From positions 1 to 64,000 of the forward strand of contig JAIKYA010000006.1 of assembly GCA_024683645.1 (NCBI GenBank): a stretch of 64,000 nucleotides of DNA, in the 5' to 3' direction. Positions 43,601 to 51,517 of the stretch are shown here, in pieces. The stretch is from Lachnospiraceae bacterium (GTDB lineage Bacteria; Bacillota; Clostridia; Lachnospirales; Lachnospiraceae). Every line of letters starts with the position of its first letter. The first letter of the stretch is position 1. Position numbers and translations under genes: made by a program. The notes under the pieces are model-generated. The model was given only the letters and a program-made list of their open reading frames with translations, had not been told where the DNA came from and made no database searches.

Positions 43601-44056
43601 TATTTCAGGATAAAGGATCCGATGATCAGCGGCAACGCCTCGGATGATGAGGCAGCGATAGAAAAGAAACGCATCTCCGAGATGCGCCCCACCGGGCTTA
43701 TATGCAGCGAAGAAGAAGTGATCAGCGGAATGGATGCTTTTACTTCGGGAGAGTCCGATGTGGTAAAGCTTAGGCGCAACAACGACGGCAGGCTTGCCAA
43801 AAACTCCGAAACAGTGAGCATTGCGGAGCTTCAGAATCTCTGTGCTTTTGCGGACAAAAAGCTTGGAGAACTCGGCAGGCAGATAATGGAAGGTGACATA
43901 GCTGCTTCGCCTCTGGGGGAGGATGCCTGCAGCTGGTGTGATTTTAAGGAAGCCTGTTTCTTTGACCGCAGGATACCGGGCTGCAGGCAGAGAAACTATC
44001 CCGATGCGGGACAGGCCAGGGAAAAAATCTTTAACGAGGGGGGTGAGGAAGCATGA
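40667..44056 (+). CDS. addB: ATP-dependent helicase/deoxyribonuclease subunit B
   Basis: An 1129-residue AddB. Walker A GGSGSGKSAKL lies near residue 8. The C-terminal RecB-family nuclease domain contains DYKSG near residue 936. Iron-sulfur cysteines are placed as expected: one in FALCPYAHF near residue 783 and three in CSWCDFKEAC and PGC at the end. AddAB processes double-strand ends for RecA-dependent repair and Chi recognition. ATG at 40667 follows GGAGGTTTGAG. It overlaps addA by four bases (ATGA). Confidence 0.95.
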   Translation: MALHFIIGGSGSGKSAKLQQIMIDRSAEDEKRQHIIMVPDQFTMQTQKEVVLRHPRRGILNIDVQSFGRLYHRLSSEAGCDGMTVLDDTGKNLILRRIAGEMKDELPVIGSSLNRNGYIQEIKSVISEFMEYGIGINEVNEIAGSLSGKKLLSGKLSDIARLYGAFENYLGEKFITRESRLDKLAGLIPSSALIKGAVVGFDCFTGFTPVQYGVIRQLLEVCTDVYVSLIMPAAEFERYKNGYEAHDIFALSMKTYGALMQLAHDTGCGEGEYIFCDEPEGYRYADRPVLAHIEKNIFRSRTAAYTGSCGDELKLIAAEDPASELEEIFLRIREETRLGGLAFRDIAVVTGDLERYAPYTDELSARYGIPVFLDMNRMVSHNPFAEALRGAMQIIIKAYDHDSVMRFLRSGAAGISSDEADRFDNYLLATGIRGSRAYKEMFVFRPAYMGKDPEEMELVNHVREKLNEMLSPIAAFSKGGSAGEIAEALRTFSKDNGLDEMLRTFSEKFRDKGDSAASKEYENVYESIENMLIQIGELIGDEEMSLKEFLEIFDAGISELKLGMLPLDADRVVIGDVERTRLKPVKLLFFAGINDGVIPVRSGEGGVISDLDRELLSDMGCALSPTPREKMFIQRLYLYHALSRPSERLILSYSVMDRQRESIRPSYLIAEIQKLIPALNVESAGMDAMRRSLCAGVIPPYVLPEYLREYAAGTMDGKEAGVLGSLLAEEERRDPAGAARLRDTAFYRYDPAKLGSEKAAGLYGRILTNSVSRIESFALCPYAHFLKYGLKLKSREQSDIGAPDLGSLYHRAMELIGKDMSDKDWEELDEEGADALAEKAVDDAAVEFGIHRLYRDARAAFAVKRMKRIISRSIMAVAYQIRKGSFRPVEYEMEFGKKCLDDGELTMKLVGKIDRLDAMEKADNMYLKVVDYKSGARKLESEKIYTGVQLQLPVYLEQAVEKYSKKYPDKKVLPAALFYFRIKDPMISGNASDDEAAIEKKRISEMRPTGLICSEEEVISGMDAFTSGESDVVKLRRNNDGRLAKNSETVSIAELQNLCAFADKKLGELGRQIMEGDIAASPLGEDACSWCDFKEACFFDRRIPGCRQRNYPDAGQAREKIFNEGGEEA

Positions 44057-47000
44057 GTAAGGTGAAGTATACACCTGCCCAGCAGGACGTTATAGATGCG
44101 AGAAAATGCAATCTGCTGGTGAGTGCAGCCGCCGGAAGCGGTAAGACCGCCGTGCTGTCGGAACGTATCCTCTCGCTCCTTTCCGATAAAGATGATCCGA
44201 TGGATATCGACAGGATGCTGATAGTTACTTTTACCAAAGCGGCGGCGGCCGAGATGCGTGAACGTATAGCCGGGGCCATTGACAGATATGCCGCAGAACA
44301 TCCCGAAGACCATCATATGGAAAGACAGAAGGCGCTCATACATAATGCGCAGATAACAACGATCGACAGTTTCTGTCTCTATGTGGTCAGGAATGATTTT
44401 TCAACGATAGGCCTTGATCCGGGCTTCAGGATCCCGGATGAATGTGAGAGTGTGCTGATGCTCAAGGATGCACTTGATCAGGTACTTTCGGAAGAATATG
44501 AAAAGGCAGACGAAGACTTTACTGACTTTATGGAGAGCTATGCGGCAGGAAACAGGGATACGACAGCCGAGAAAATGATACTTGCTCTGTATCATTTTGC
44601 CATGAGCAATCCTTATCCCGAAAGATTTCTAAATGAAGCGGCAGCGGAATATGAAAAACTGACAATGGAAGAGATAGCACAGCTTCAGTGGTTCAAGGAT
44701 ATGGAGACGGAGTGCGACACAGTGCTTGGGAGGGTAAGAGAACTCTGCGCGGAGGCTTTCCGCTTATGTGACATGCCGGGCGGACCCGCACCCTACCGCG
44801 AAGCGATCGCGGCGGTAGATGATACTGCTGCGCTTATGCTTGATGCAAAGAGCTATGCCGGCAGACACAGGATAGCCTGCTCGGCTTCCTTCCCGCAGCT
44901 TTCCAGAAAAAAAAGCGAGGATGAGGGCCTGAGGGAGAAAGCGAAGGAAGTGCGTTCCTATGCAAAAGACCTTCTTGAGGAAGTTTTTGCAAAGTATATG
45001 CTGTCTGAGGAAGAGATAGAAAAACAGCAAGTGGTGACGGGAAGAGCCTTCAATGTTCTGAAGGATCTTACGCTTAAACTTAAGGAGCGGTTCACTCTCA
45101 TAAAGAGAGAAAACAATGTGCTGGATTTCAATGACATGGAGCATTTTGCACTGAAGATACTCCTCGATGAGGAGGGGAAGCCGACCGATGCAGCGGCATC
45201 ATACAGGGAGCATTTTCAATACATATGCATTGATGAATACCAGGACAGCAACTATGTACAGGAATATATAATCGGGAGCATAGCGGATAAAGATGACCTC
45301 TTCTGTGTCGGTGATGTGAAACAGAGCATATACAGGTTCAGGCTGGCCAGACCCGAGATATTCATGGATAAATATGCGCGCTACGGTGACCTGGGGCCGG
45401 ACAGAAGGATAGATCTGAACAGCAACTTCAGGAGCAGACACCAGGTCATAGACTTTGTGAATCTTATTTTTGAGAACATAATGACGAAGGCATCCGCAGG
45501 GATGGATTATGATGAGAGGGCTGCACTGAAACCGGGGCTTTCGTACCCTGAAGGAGCTAAGGGAATGTATGATCCCGAGGTGCTGATACTGGATTGTGAG
45601 GATATGGAGGAGGCCGGACTGGAAGCCGGAGATGTGATCGAAGCGGAAGCACTGCTTACCGCGGACAGGATAAAAAAACTCTTTGAAGAAGGCTTTAAAG
45701 TATATGATAAGGAAAGCGGGGAACTGAGGGATATACGGTATTCGGATATATGCGTGCTGGCGAAGTCAACGGCCAAGTACGAAGCAGAGCTTAAGGCAGC
45801 CTGCAATGACAGGGGCATCCCTTTATACTGCGGAGCCAGAAAAGGATACTTTGCCACGACTGAGATACGTACCATGATGAACGCGCTTACGGTACTTGAT
45901 AATCCGAGGCAGGACATACCGCTTTATTCGACTCTCACCTCTTTTCTGGCACTGTATACCGATGAGGAACTTTCAGTCATAAAGGCGGCGCAGAGAAATG
46001 AGGACGGAACGGATGGAGAGTGTCTGTATGATCTGATGGGGAGGCTGGCAGCAACGGAAGAGCCCGGAGCGGAAGGCGCCCGGAGATTTATGGACTGGCT
46101 TACAAAGTACAGGGAGCTTGCGGTCTATACCAGAGTAAGAGAGCTGATGATGCTGATGCTTGCAGACAGCGGGTATCTCAGAACCGTTCGTGCCATGCCC
46201 GGAGGCAATGTCCGTGCAGCCAATCTCGGAATACTGATGGAGAAGGCTGCGGATTATGAAGAGAGTTCATACCATGGTCTGTTTTCCTTCATACGTTATA
46301 TCGACCAGGTAAAGGAAAATGAGATAGACTACGGCGAGGCGATGATGCTGGACGAGAATGCGGATGTTGTCCGTTTCATGACCATACATAAGAGCAAGGG
46401 ACTGGAGTTCCCCGTGGTACTGTGCATGGGGCTTAGCAGACAGTTCAACAGACAGGACGCGTCAAAGACCTGTCTGGTCGACATGAAGTGCGGCTGTGCG
46501 CTGGATGCGATAGATACAAAGAGGCGTGTAAAGACAGCAGGCTTTAAGAAAAAGATACTGGCCGGCAGGATAAAGGATGACTGCGTAGCCGAGGAGATGC
46601 GAGTGCTCTATGTGGCACTGACCAGGGCAAGGGAGAAGCTGATAATCACCGCTGCGCAAACAAGGCTGCCGGAGCTCGAAGACTGCGAGGAGCAGCTTGA
46701 CAGTGTAAGTATAAAGAAAGCGTCTTCCTCCATGAAATGGATAACGGAGGTGCTGAGGAGAAGCGGTAAGGCCGCATCTTATATACATGTAACGACAGCC
46801 GGAGATTTTGCAAAGGAGCTGACAGGCAGTGCGGATACGGAAGCTGCCAGGGGTGAAGCCTTATTCAGGGGTAGTATTGGCAGCGATGCGGAGACGGAGC
46901 GTATCATAGAAGAAGGAAAGAGCAGGGTATATGCACATCCCGGGCTTAAAGGCCTCTATACGAAGACCAGTGTATCGGAACTGAAGAAAGCCGCATATGA

Positions 47001-47580
47001 AGACGAGGAAGCGCATGAGCTGATAAAGGCGGAGAATGAGGCCGGGAGCGGGAGGACGGGCGGTGCAGAAAGAGGTACAGCCTATCACCGGTTTATGGAA
47101 CTGGTGGATCATAAGAAACTTCCGCCCACGCCGCTTGATACGGATATAGATGCGGAGATGGCACGCATACTGGCTGAGGGCAGGATGAAGGAAGAAGAAT
47201 GCGCCCTTATATACAGAAAGGATATGGTCACGATACTTCAGAGTGAGGTCTGTGCCAGAATGAAGATTGCGGACGCTGCCGGCAGGCTGTACCGTGAAGC
47301 ACCTTTCTTTATGGGAATACCTGCAAGCGTGATGGATCCGGCTTTTCCGGAGGAGGAAACAATACTGATACAGGGAGTTATCGATGCGTACTGGGAAGAA
47401 GACGGAGAGCTGGTACTGCTTGATTACAAGACAGACCGGGTAAAGGATGCCGATACACTGATAAAGAGATATAAAAAGCAGCTGGAGCTGTATGCGGATG
47501 CACTTTGGCAGCTCACCGGGAAGAAGGTAAAGGAGAGGCTGATCTATTCCTTTGCTCTGAAGCAGAGCATCCCTCTGTGA
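44053..47580 (+). CDS. addA: ATP-dependent helicase/nuclease subunit A
   Basis: An 1175-residue UvrD-family helicase-nuclease. It has the Q-motif YTPAQQDVID, Walker A AAAGSGKTAVL near residue 23, motif II CIDEYQDSN, motif III VGDVKQSIYRFR, MTIHKSKGLEFPVV, VLYVALTRAREKL, and a C-terminal nuclease domain with GTAYHRFME and LLDYKTDRV. All catalytic elements are intact. It is translated from an ATG overlapping addB, as usual for the pair. Confidence 0.96.
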   Translation: MSKVKYTPAQQDVIDARKCNLLVSAAAGSGKTAVLSERILSLLSDKDDPMDIDRMLIVTFTKAAAAEMRERIAGAIDRYAAEHPEDHHMERQKALIHNAQITTIDSFCLYVVRNDFSTIGLDPGFRIPDECESVLMLKDALDQVLSEEYEKADEDFTDFMESYAAGNRDTTAEKMILALYHFAMSNPYPERFLNEAAAEYEKLTMEEIAQLQWFKDMETECDTVLGRVRELCAEAFRLCDMPGGPAPYREAIAAVDDTAALMLDAKSYAGRHRIACSASFPQLSRKKSEDEGLREKAKEVRSYAKDLLEEVFAKYMLSEEEIEKQQVVTGRAFNVLKDLTLKLKERFTLIKRENNVLDFNDMEHFALKILLDEEGKPTDAAASYREHFQYICIDEYQDSNYVQEYIIGSIADKDDLFCVGDVKQSIYRFRLARPEIFMDKYARYGDLGPDRRIDLNSNFRSRHQVIDFVNLIFENIMTKASAGMDYDERAALKPGLSYPEGAKGMYDPEVLILDCEDMEEAGLEAGDVIEAEALLTADRIKKLFEEGFKVYDKESGELRDIRYSDICVLAKSTAKYEAELKAACNDRGIPLYCGARKGYFATTEIRTMMNALTVLDNPRQDIPLYSTLTSFLALYTDEELSVIKAAQRNEDGTDGECLYDLMGRLAATEEPGAEGARRFMDWLTKYRELAVYTRVRELMMLMLADSGYLRTVRAMPGGNVRAANLGILMEKAADYEESSYHGLFSFIRYIDQVKENEIDYGEAMMLDENADVVRFMTIHKSKGLEFPVVLCMGLSRQFNRQDASKTCLVDMKCGCALDAIDTKRRVKTAGFKKKILAGRIKDDCVAEEMRVLYVALTRAREKLIITAAQTRLPELEDCEEQLDSVSIKKASSSMKWITEVLRRSGKAASYIHVTTAGDFAKELTGSADTEAARGEALFRGSIGSDAETERIIEEGKSRVYAHPGLKGLYTKTSVSELKKAAYEDEEAHELIKAENEAGSGRTGGAERGTAYHRFMELVDHKKLPPTPLDTDIDAEMARILAEGRMKEEECALIYRKDMVTILQSEVCARMKIADAAGRLYREAPFFMGIPASVMDPAFPEEETILIQGVIDAYWEEDGELVLLDYKTDRVKDADTLIKRYKKQLELYADALWQLTGKKVKERLIYSFALKQSIPL

Positions 47581-47619
47581 TATGTGCTTCACTTTTGCGG
47601 CAAAGGTCATCAATTAACT

Positions 47620-47648
47620 TTGACGTTTGCCGTTTATTATGATATAGT
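47620..47648 (+). promoter_or_regulatory. Promoter of the HD-GYP gene
   Basis: TTGACG (47620-47625) and TATAGT (47643-47648) are 17 bases apart. A TTG at 47661 would leave almost no leader, which favours the ATG at 47697. Confidence 0.65.
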
Positions 47649-47696
47649 GGTTGGTGGACTTTGCGTCCGAATATAACTGTGAGGATTGTATCGAAA

Positions 47697-49163
47697 ATGC
47701 GTAACACTGTCGGCCGTCTCCTGGAGATAGGATATTCCCTTGCCACGGAGCAGAATTATGTGAAGCTTTTTGAGAATATACTGAATGCCTGTGTTGAATT
47801 TACCAATGCAGACGGAGGAAGTCTTTATATAGCCGATAACGGAGCACTGATGCACCTTATAGATATCAACAGGTCTCTGGGAATAGAGCGTTCCGTGGCG
47901 GACGCTGATAAGTCCGTGGCTGTTGATAACGATACGAATATCTATACATATACCTATCATCACCGGGAACTGCTGAATATTCCCGATGTCTATCTGGATG
48001 AACGTTTTGATATCACGGACATAAAAGAATTTGACGAGAGCAATGAGTACCGGACCAATTCGGTACTGATGGTGCCGGTGGCTGTTTCCGATGAAAAGGC
48101 TCTGGGCGTGCTGATGCTTTACAACTGTATGAACGGTCTGGGGCAGGTGGTGCCCTTTGATGAGGAAGGCGAGACCTTTGTCCGTTCGCTTACTTCGCAG
48201 ATGGCCAATTCGCTGACCAGTATCATGCTGATCCAGGATATGGAAGATCTGCTGGGTTCCTTCGTGGAGAGCCTTACGTACGCTATCGATACCAAGACAC
48301 CGTACAATGCGCATCATACCCTGAATGTGGCCAAGTACTGCATGGTGATGGCAGAGTATATAAACTCGCAGCATACCATAGGCATGACGGACATGTTCAT
48401 TAATGAAAATGATCAGGAACAGCTGAAGATGGCTGCCATGCTCCATGATATAGGCAAGATCGTGACACCGAGAGAAGTGCTCAATAAATCCACCAGACTG
48501 GGACCTTTAAGAGAGCATCTGGAAGACAAGCTCGTCGGTATCAGACTGATGAAGAAGATCGACATGCTGGAAGGCCGTATGGATAAGGACGCTTGGGAGA
48601 AGGATGATGTGGCCATATATGAGTTTGTCGAAAAACTGGAAGATCTCGATGTTAAGGACAGACTGACAGACAGCGATCTGGAGCTGGTAAACAGCATGGC
48701 CGAAAAAAGCTATGTTTCTCCGGAGGGAGTTTATTATCCCTATCTTTCCGAAGAAGAACATGAATGCTTAAGCATAAAAAAAGGCACACTTACGGATGAT
48801 GAAAGACATATAGTGAACCAGCATGTGGTTTATACCGACAAGATGCTGGGAAGCATTAATTTTACCGAGAAGTTTAATAAGGTAAGGACCATAGCAGCCA
48901 ATCATCATGAATATCTGAACGGTACCGGTTATCCGAACCGCAAGAAGGGTGATGAGATAGGGCCGCTGGCAAGGCTTCTTACCATCTGTGATATCTTTGA
49001 CTCACTTACAGCCGACGATAGGCCGTATAAAAGAGCCCATTCTCTCGAACGGGCCCTTGAGATACTTAAGGAAATGGCCGATGAGGGCAAGCTCGATGCC
49101 GGCCTCGTAAAGATGCTAAGTGATTGCATGCGCGGTGAGTGGGAAGGGCTGGCGGAAGTTTAA
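47697..49163 (+). CDS. GAF plus HD-GYP domain protein (probable cyclic-di-GMP phosphodiesterase)
   Basis: A 488-residue cytosolic protein. Residues 10-175 form a GAF domain (CVEFTNADGGSLYIAD, NSVLMVPVAVSDEKALGVLML). From about residue 200 comes an HD-GYP domain with HHTLNVAKYC, the metal motif MLHDIGKIVTP near 250, IVNQHVVYT, and HHEYLNGTGYPNRK near 403, followed by RLLTICDIFDSLTADDRPYK. Residues are intact for a phosphodiesterase, with an insertion of about 100 residues between HDIGK and the second part. The stop overlaps the opposing thiT gene by four bases. Confidence 0.92.
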   Translation: MRNTVGRLLEIGYSLATEQNYVKLFENILNACVEFTNADGGSLYIADNGALMHLIDINRSLGIERSVADADKSVAVDNDTNIYTYTYHHRELLNIPDVYLDERFDITDIKEFDESNEYRTNSVLMVPVAVSDEKALGVLMLYNCMNGLGQVVPFDEEGETFVRSLTSQMANSLTSIMLIQDMEDLLGSFVESLTYAIDTKTPYNAHHTLNVAKYCMVMAEYINSQHTIGMTDMFINENDQEQLKMAAMLHDIGKIVTPREVLNKSTRLGPLREHLEDKLVGIRLMKKIDMLEGRMDKDAWEKDDVAIYEFVEKLEDLDVKDRLTDSDLELVNSMAEKSYVSPEGVYYPYLSEEEHECLSIKKGTLTDDERHIVNQHVVYTDKMLGSINFTEKFNKVRTIAANHHEYLNGTGYPNRKKGDEIGPLARLLTICDIFDSLTADDRPYKRAHSLERALEILKEMADEGKLDAGLVKMLSDCMRGEWEGLAEV

Positions 49164-49840
49164 CCCTCCGCCATGTTCTTTATCCTGTTCAGCCCTTTCT
49201 TTACGGGCGGCAGGAGTATCACTATCACGGTAATCACCGCTTCGACAACGAGATATGAATAGTTGTAAGCGATGGGGTAGATGACTGCAAGTGATGAAGG
49301 GAAATTATCAGGCATGTAATCCATCCAGTAGAGATAGCCTCCGATGGTATGGAATACACCTCTTAAGAAAACGGCCACGAGATAACCGATGATCAGGCCG
49401 TTCTTTTTATTCTTAAAGAAGCCCGAAGCACCGAGTGCCGTGAAAGCCAGAAAATAATCGCAGCATACCTGGAAGGGAGTGAGCATGTAGCTGCCTCCGC
49501 TCTGGATGAACTGAAGTATGCTGTATACGAAGGCGGCTGCAAAGCCGGTGCCCGGTCCGAACAGATATCCGACAAAGACAACAAAGAACATCGAGAGCAG
49601 GGTGATATCACCGCCCCAGGGCATTTTCCAGATCCTTACATATGAAAGCACAAATGCGAGCGCCAGTGAAACTCCGGTAAATGTGAGGGTGATCACGGGA
49701 GCTTTTTTTGAAGCCTTATCATCTTTTCTGTTTTTTCTGAAAACGTAGATGAGTATCAGTACGAAGATCGCGATCGCGGCGAGAGCGCCGTAGCCTTTTG
49801 CATTAAGAACATAGTAACCGTCATCTGAATTCCAAAACAT
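49160..49840 (-). CDS. thiT: Energy-coupled thiamine transporter ThiT
   Basis: A 226-residue membrane protein. After an extra N-terminal helix (residues 15-35), six helices follow with the ThiT pattern: SYVRIWKMPWGGDITLLSM, the thiamine-site stretch GPGTGFAAAFVYSILQFI, SGGSYMLTPFQVCCDYFLAF, and GVFHTIGGYLYW. ThiT is the substrate-binding S-component of an ECF transporter; the ATPases are not in this window. A TPP riboswitch directly upstream confirms the thiamine role. Confidence 0.93.
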   Translation of the reverse strand: MFWNSDDGYYVLNAKGYGALAAIAIFVLILIYVFRKNRKDDKASKKAPVITLTFTGVSLALAFVLSYVRIWKMPWGGDITLLSMFFVVFVGYLFGPGTGFAAAFVYSILQFIQSGGSYMLTPFQVCCDYFLAFTALGASGFFKNKKNGLIIGYLVAVFLRGVFHTIGGYLYWMDYMPDNFPSSLAVIYPIAYNYSYLVVEAVITVIVILLPPVKKGLNRIKNMAEG

Positions 49841-49844
49841 ATCT

Positions 49845-49940
49845 TACCTCCTTACGCCGGTATTATCCGGATCAAGTGTTAAGAGTTCAGCCTGCTTTCA
49901 GGCTGTCTCAGCGGATATCCGCACCTCTGGTCTGGTGTCA
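49845..49940 (-). ncRNA. TPP riboswitch (THI element)
   Basis: Reading the minus strand: AGAGGTGCGG, then CTGAGACAGCCTG with a matching CAGGCTG hairpin arm, then CACTTGATCCGGATAATACC and GGCGTAAGGAGG. CTGAGA and the TTGATC-GGATAAT-CCGGCGTAAGG segment are the conserved TPP-contact regions. The ribosome binding site AGGAGG is part of the final strand, so ligand binding probably blocks translation of thiT. Edges are approximate. Confidence 0.9.
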
Positions 49941-49974
49941 GCCTGCATTTTTGACCTGCAAGCCACAACATGGT

Positions 49975-50003
49975 AATATAGTGCATGTGTTTAACAAAGT
50001 CAA
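49975..50003 (-). promoter_or_regulatory. Promoter of the TPP riboswitch-thiT transcript
   Basis: On the minus strand TTGACT (50003-49998) and TATATT (49980-49975) are 17 bases apart. The -35 overlaps the ribosome binding site region of the divergent HAD-CPBP gene. Confidence 0.75.
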
Positions 50004-50017
50004 GAGGAAGTTACGGA

Positions 50018-51517
50018 ATGTATAAATATATCCTGTTTGATCTGGACGGGACGCTTACCGATCCGAAGGAAGGCATATGCCGTTCGGTTCAGTACGCCCT
50101 GGAAAAGATGGGCATAGAAGAAAAAAACACAGACAGGCTCACGGTATTTATCGGTCCGCCGCTGGCGGACAGCTTCAGGGAGCATTACGGGCTGGATAAG
50201 GAGCATTGCGATAAGGCGATAGAATACTACCGCGAACGTTTCTCGTCTGTAGGCTGGAAGGAGAATATCCCGTATGAAGGAGTGGGAAGCATGCTCTCAC
50301 GTTTAAAGTCTTCGGGGGCAAAGCTTGCCGTGGCTTCATCAAAGCCGACGGTATTTGTGGAAAAGATACTTAAGTATTTCGGACTCAGAAGATATTTTTC
50401 CGTTGTCGTGGGCAGTGAACTGAACGGAAGCCGAAGCAGCAAGGAAGAAGTGGTCGAAGAAGTGTTCAGACAGCTCTATGCAAAGGACAGGAGCGGAAAG
50501 AGCAGGGAGGAATTAAAGAATCTGACCGTGATGGTCGGAGACAGAAAATATGATATCGAAGGTGCACATGAAAAGGGCATAGAAGCCATAGGCGCAGCCT
50601 ACGGCTATCAGCAGGACGGTGAGCTGGCGGAGGCGGGAGCCGACGCTATAGCCTCGGATATGGAGGAACTGTGCGACCTGCTCATCGGCGGCAGGGAAAC
50701 GGAAAACGACCGTAAAAAGAAGCTGCCGCGTTCCTCTTTTGTGCGTGCTCTTTATATGCTCGTACCATTTGCGCTGTACATCCTGGTATTCCGCCTGTCA
50801 ATTGCGCTCATGAGGGCGGTCAGTCTTGTTTTCCCGGCCATACGCACGGACGGGGGCATATACATAAGCCTGACGGTTTATGTGATCATTGCCGCGGTAC
50901 TGTATGCGGCTTTCAGGAAAAAGGAACCGCTCGATCTGTTCGGCAGAGTGCCTACGGCAATTCCTGCGGCGGCATTTTTCTGCGGCATCTTTCTGGCGGC
51001 AGCGCTGAATCTGTATGCGGTAAAACTGATGGAAGTATTAAAGACGAGCGCGGAAGTGGCAAATGCCGCGGCCTTCAAGGCGGAGTCGGCTTTCCTGCCC
51101 GGGCTTCTGGTATATGTGGCCCTGTCCCCTCTGTGTGAGGAGATGTGCTTTCGGTGGCTTATGTTCGGAAGGATACGCAGATGTATAGGTGCCGGGCCGG
51201 CAGTGGTGACTACGGCGCTCTTCTTCGGTTTATTCCACGGCAATCCGGTCCAGGGCATATATGCCTTTATAATGGGCTTTATCATGGCCGTCTTTTATCA
51301 GAAAACGGGAGCCTTTCTCACAAGCCTTCTTTTCCACGTAGGGGCGAATGCCGTGATATATGTGGCGGCATATGTGGGAAAGAGCGGAGGAGAACTGGAC
51401 GAGATAGTCACGGCAACAGGCTGTCTGCTTGCATCACTGCCTCTTTTATGGTATGTTTGTCGGGAGCAAAAATCAGAAGAGAAGAAAAGGACAGGAAAGA
51501 TAAATGGCAGCAGGTGA
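50018..51517 (+). CDS. HAD hydrolase fused to a CPBP intramembrane protease
   Basis: A 499-residue two-part protein. Residues 1-215 are a phosphoglycolate phosphatase-like HAD enzyme (FDLDGTLTDP, AVASSKP, MVGDRKYDIEGA). Residues 240-490 are a membrane CPBP/Abi protease domain with the paired glutamates in PLCEEMCFRWLMF, FGLFHGN and HVGANAV. Each half is usually a separate protein; here they are in one uninterrupted frame, and both active sites look intact. ATG at 50018 follows AAGAGGAAG. The BMP-type gene starts inside its 3' end. Confidence 0.88.
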   Translation: MYKYILFDLDGTLTDPKEGICRSVQYALEKMGIEEKNTDRLTVFIGPPLADSFREHYGLDKEHCDKAIEYYRERFSSVGWKENIPYEGVGSMLSRLKSSGAKLAVASSKPTVFVEKILKYFGLRRYFSVVVGSELNGSRSSKEEVVEEVFRQLYAKDRSGKSREELKNLTVMVGDRKYDIEGAHEKGIEAIGAAYGYQQDGELAEAGADAIASDMEELCDLLIGGRETENDRKKKLPRSSFVRALYMLVPFALYILVFRLSIALMRAVSLVFPAIRTDGGIYISLTVYVIIAAVLYAAFRKKEPLDLFGRVPTAIPAAAFFCGIFLAAALNLYAVKLMEVLKTSAEVANAAAFKAESAFLPGLLVYVALSPLCEEMCFRWLMFGRIRRCIGAGPAVVTTALFFGLFHGNPVQGIYAFIMGFIMAVFYQKTGAFLTSLLFHVGANAVIYVAAYVGKSGGELDEIVTATGCLLASLPLLWYVCREQKSEEKKRTGKINGSR

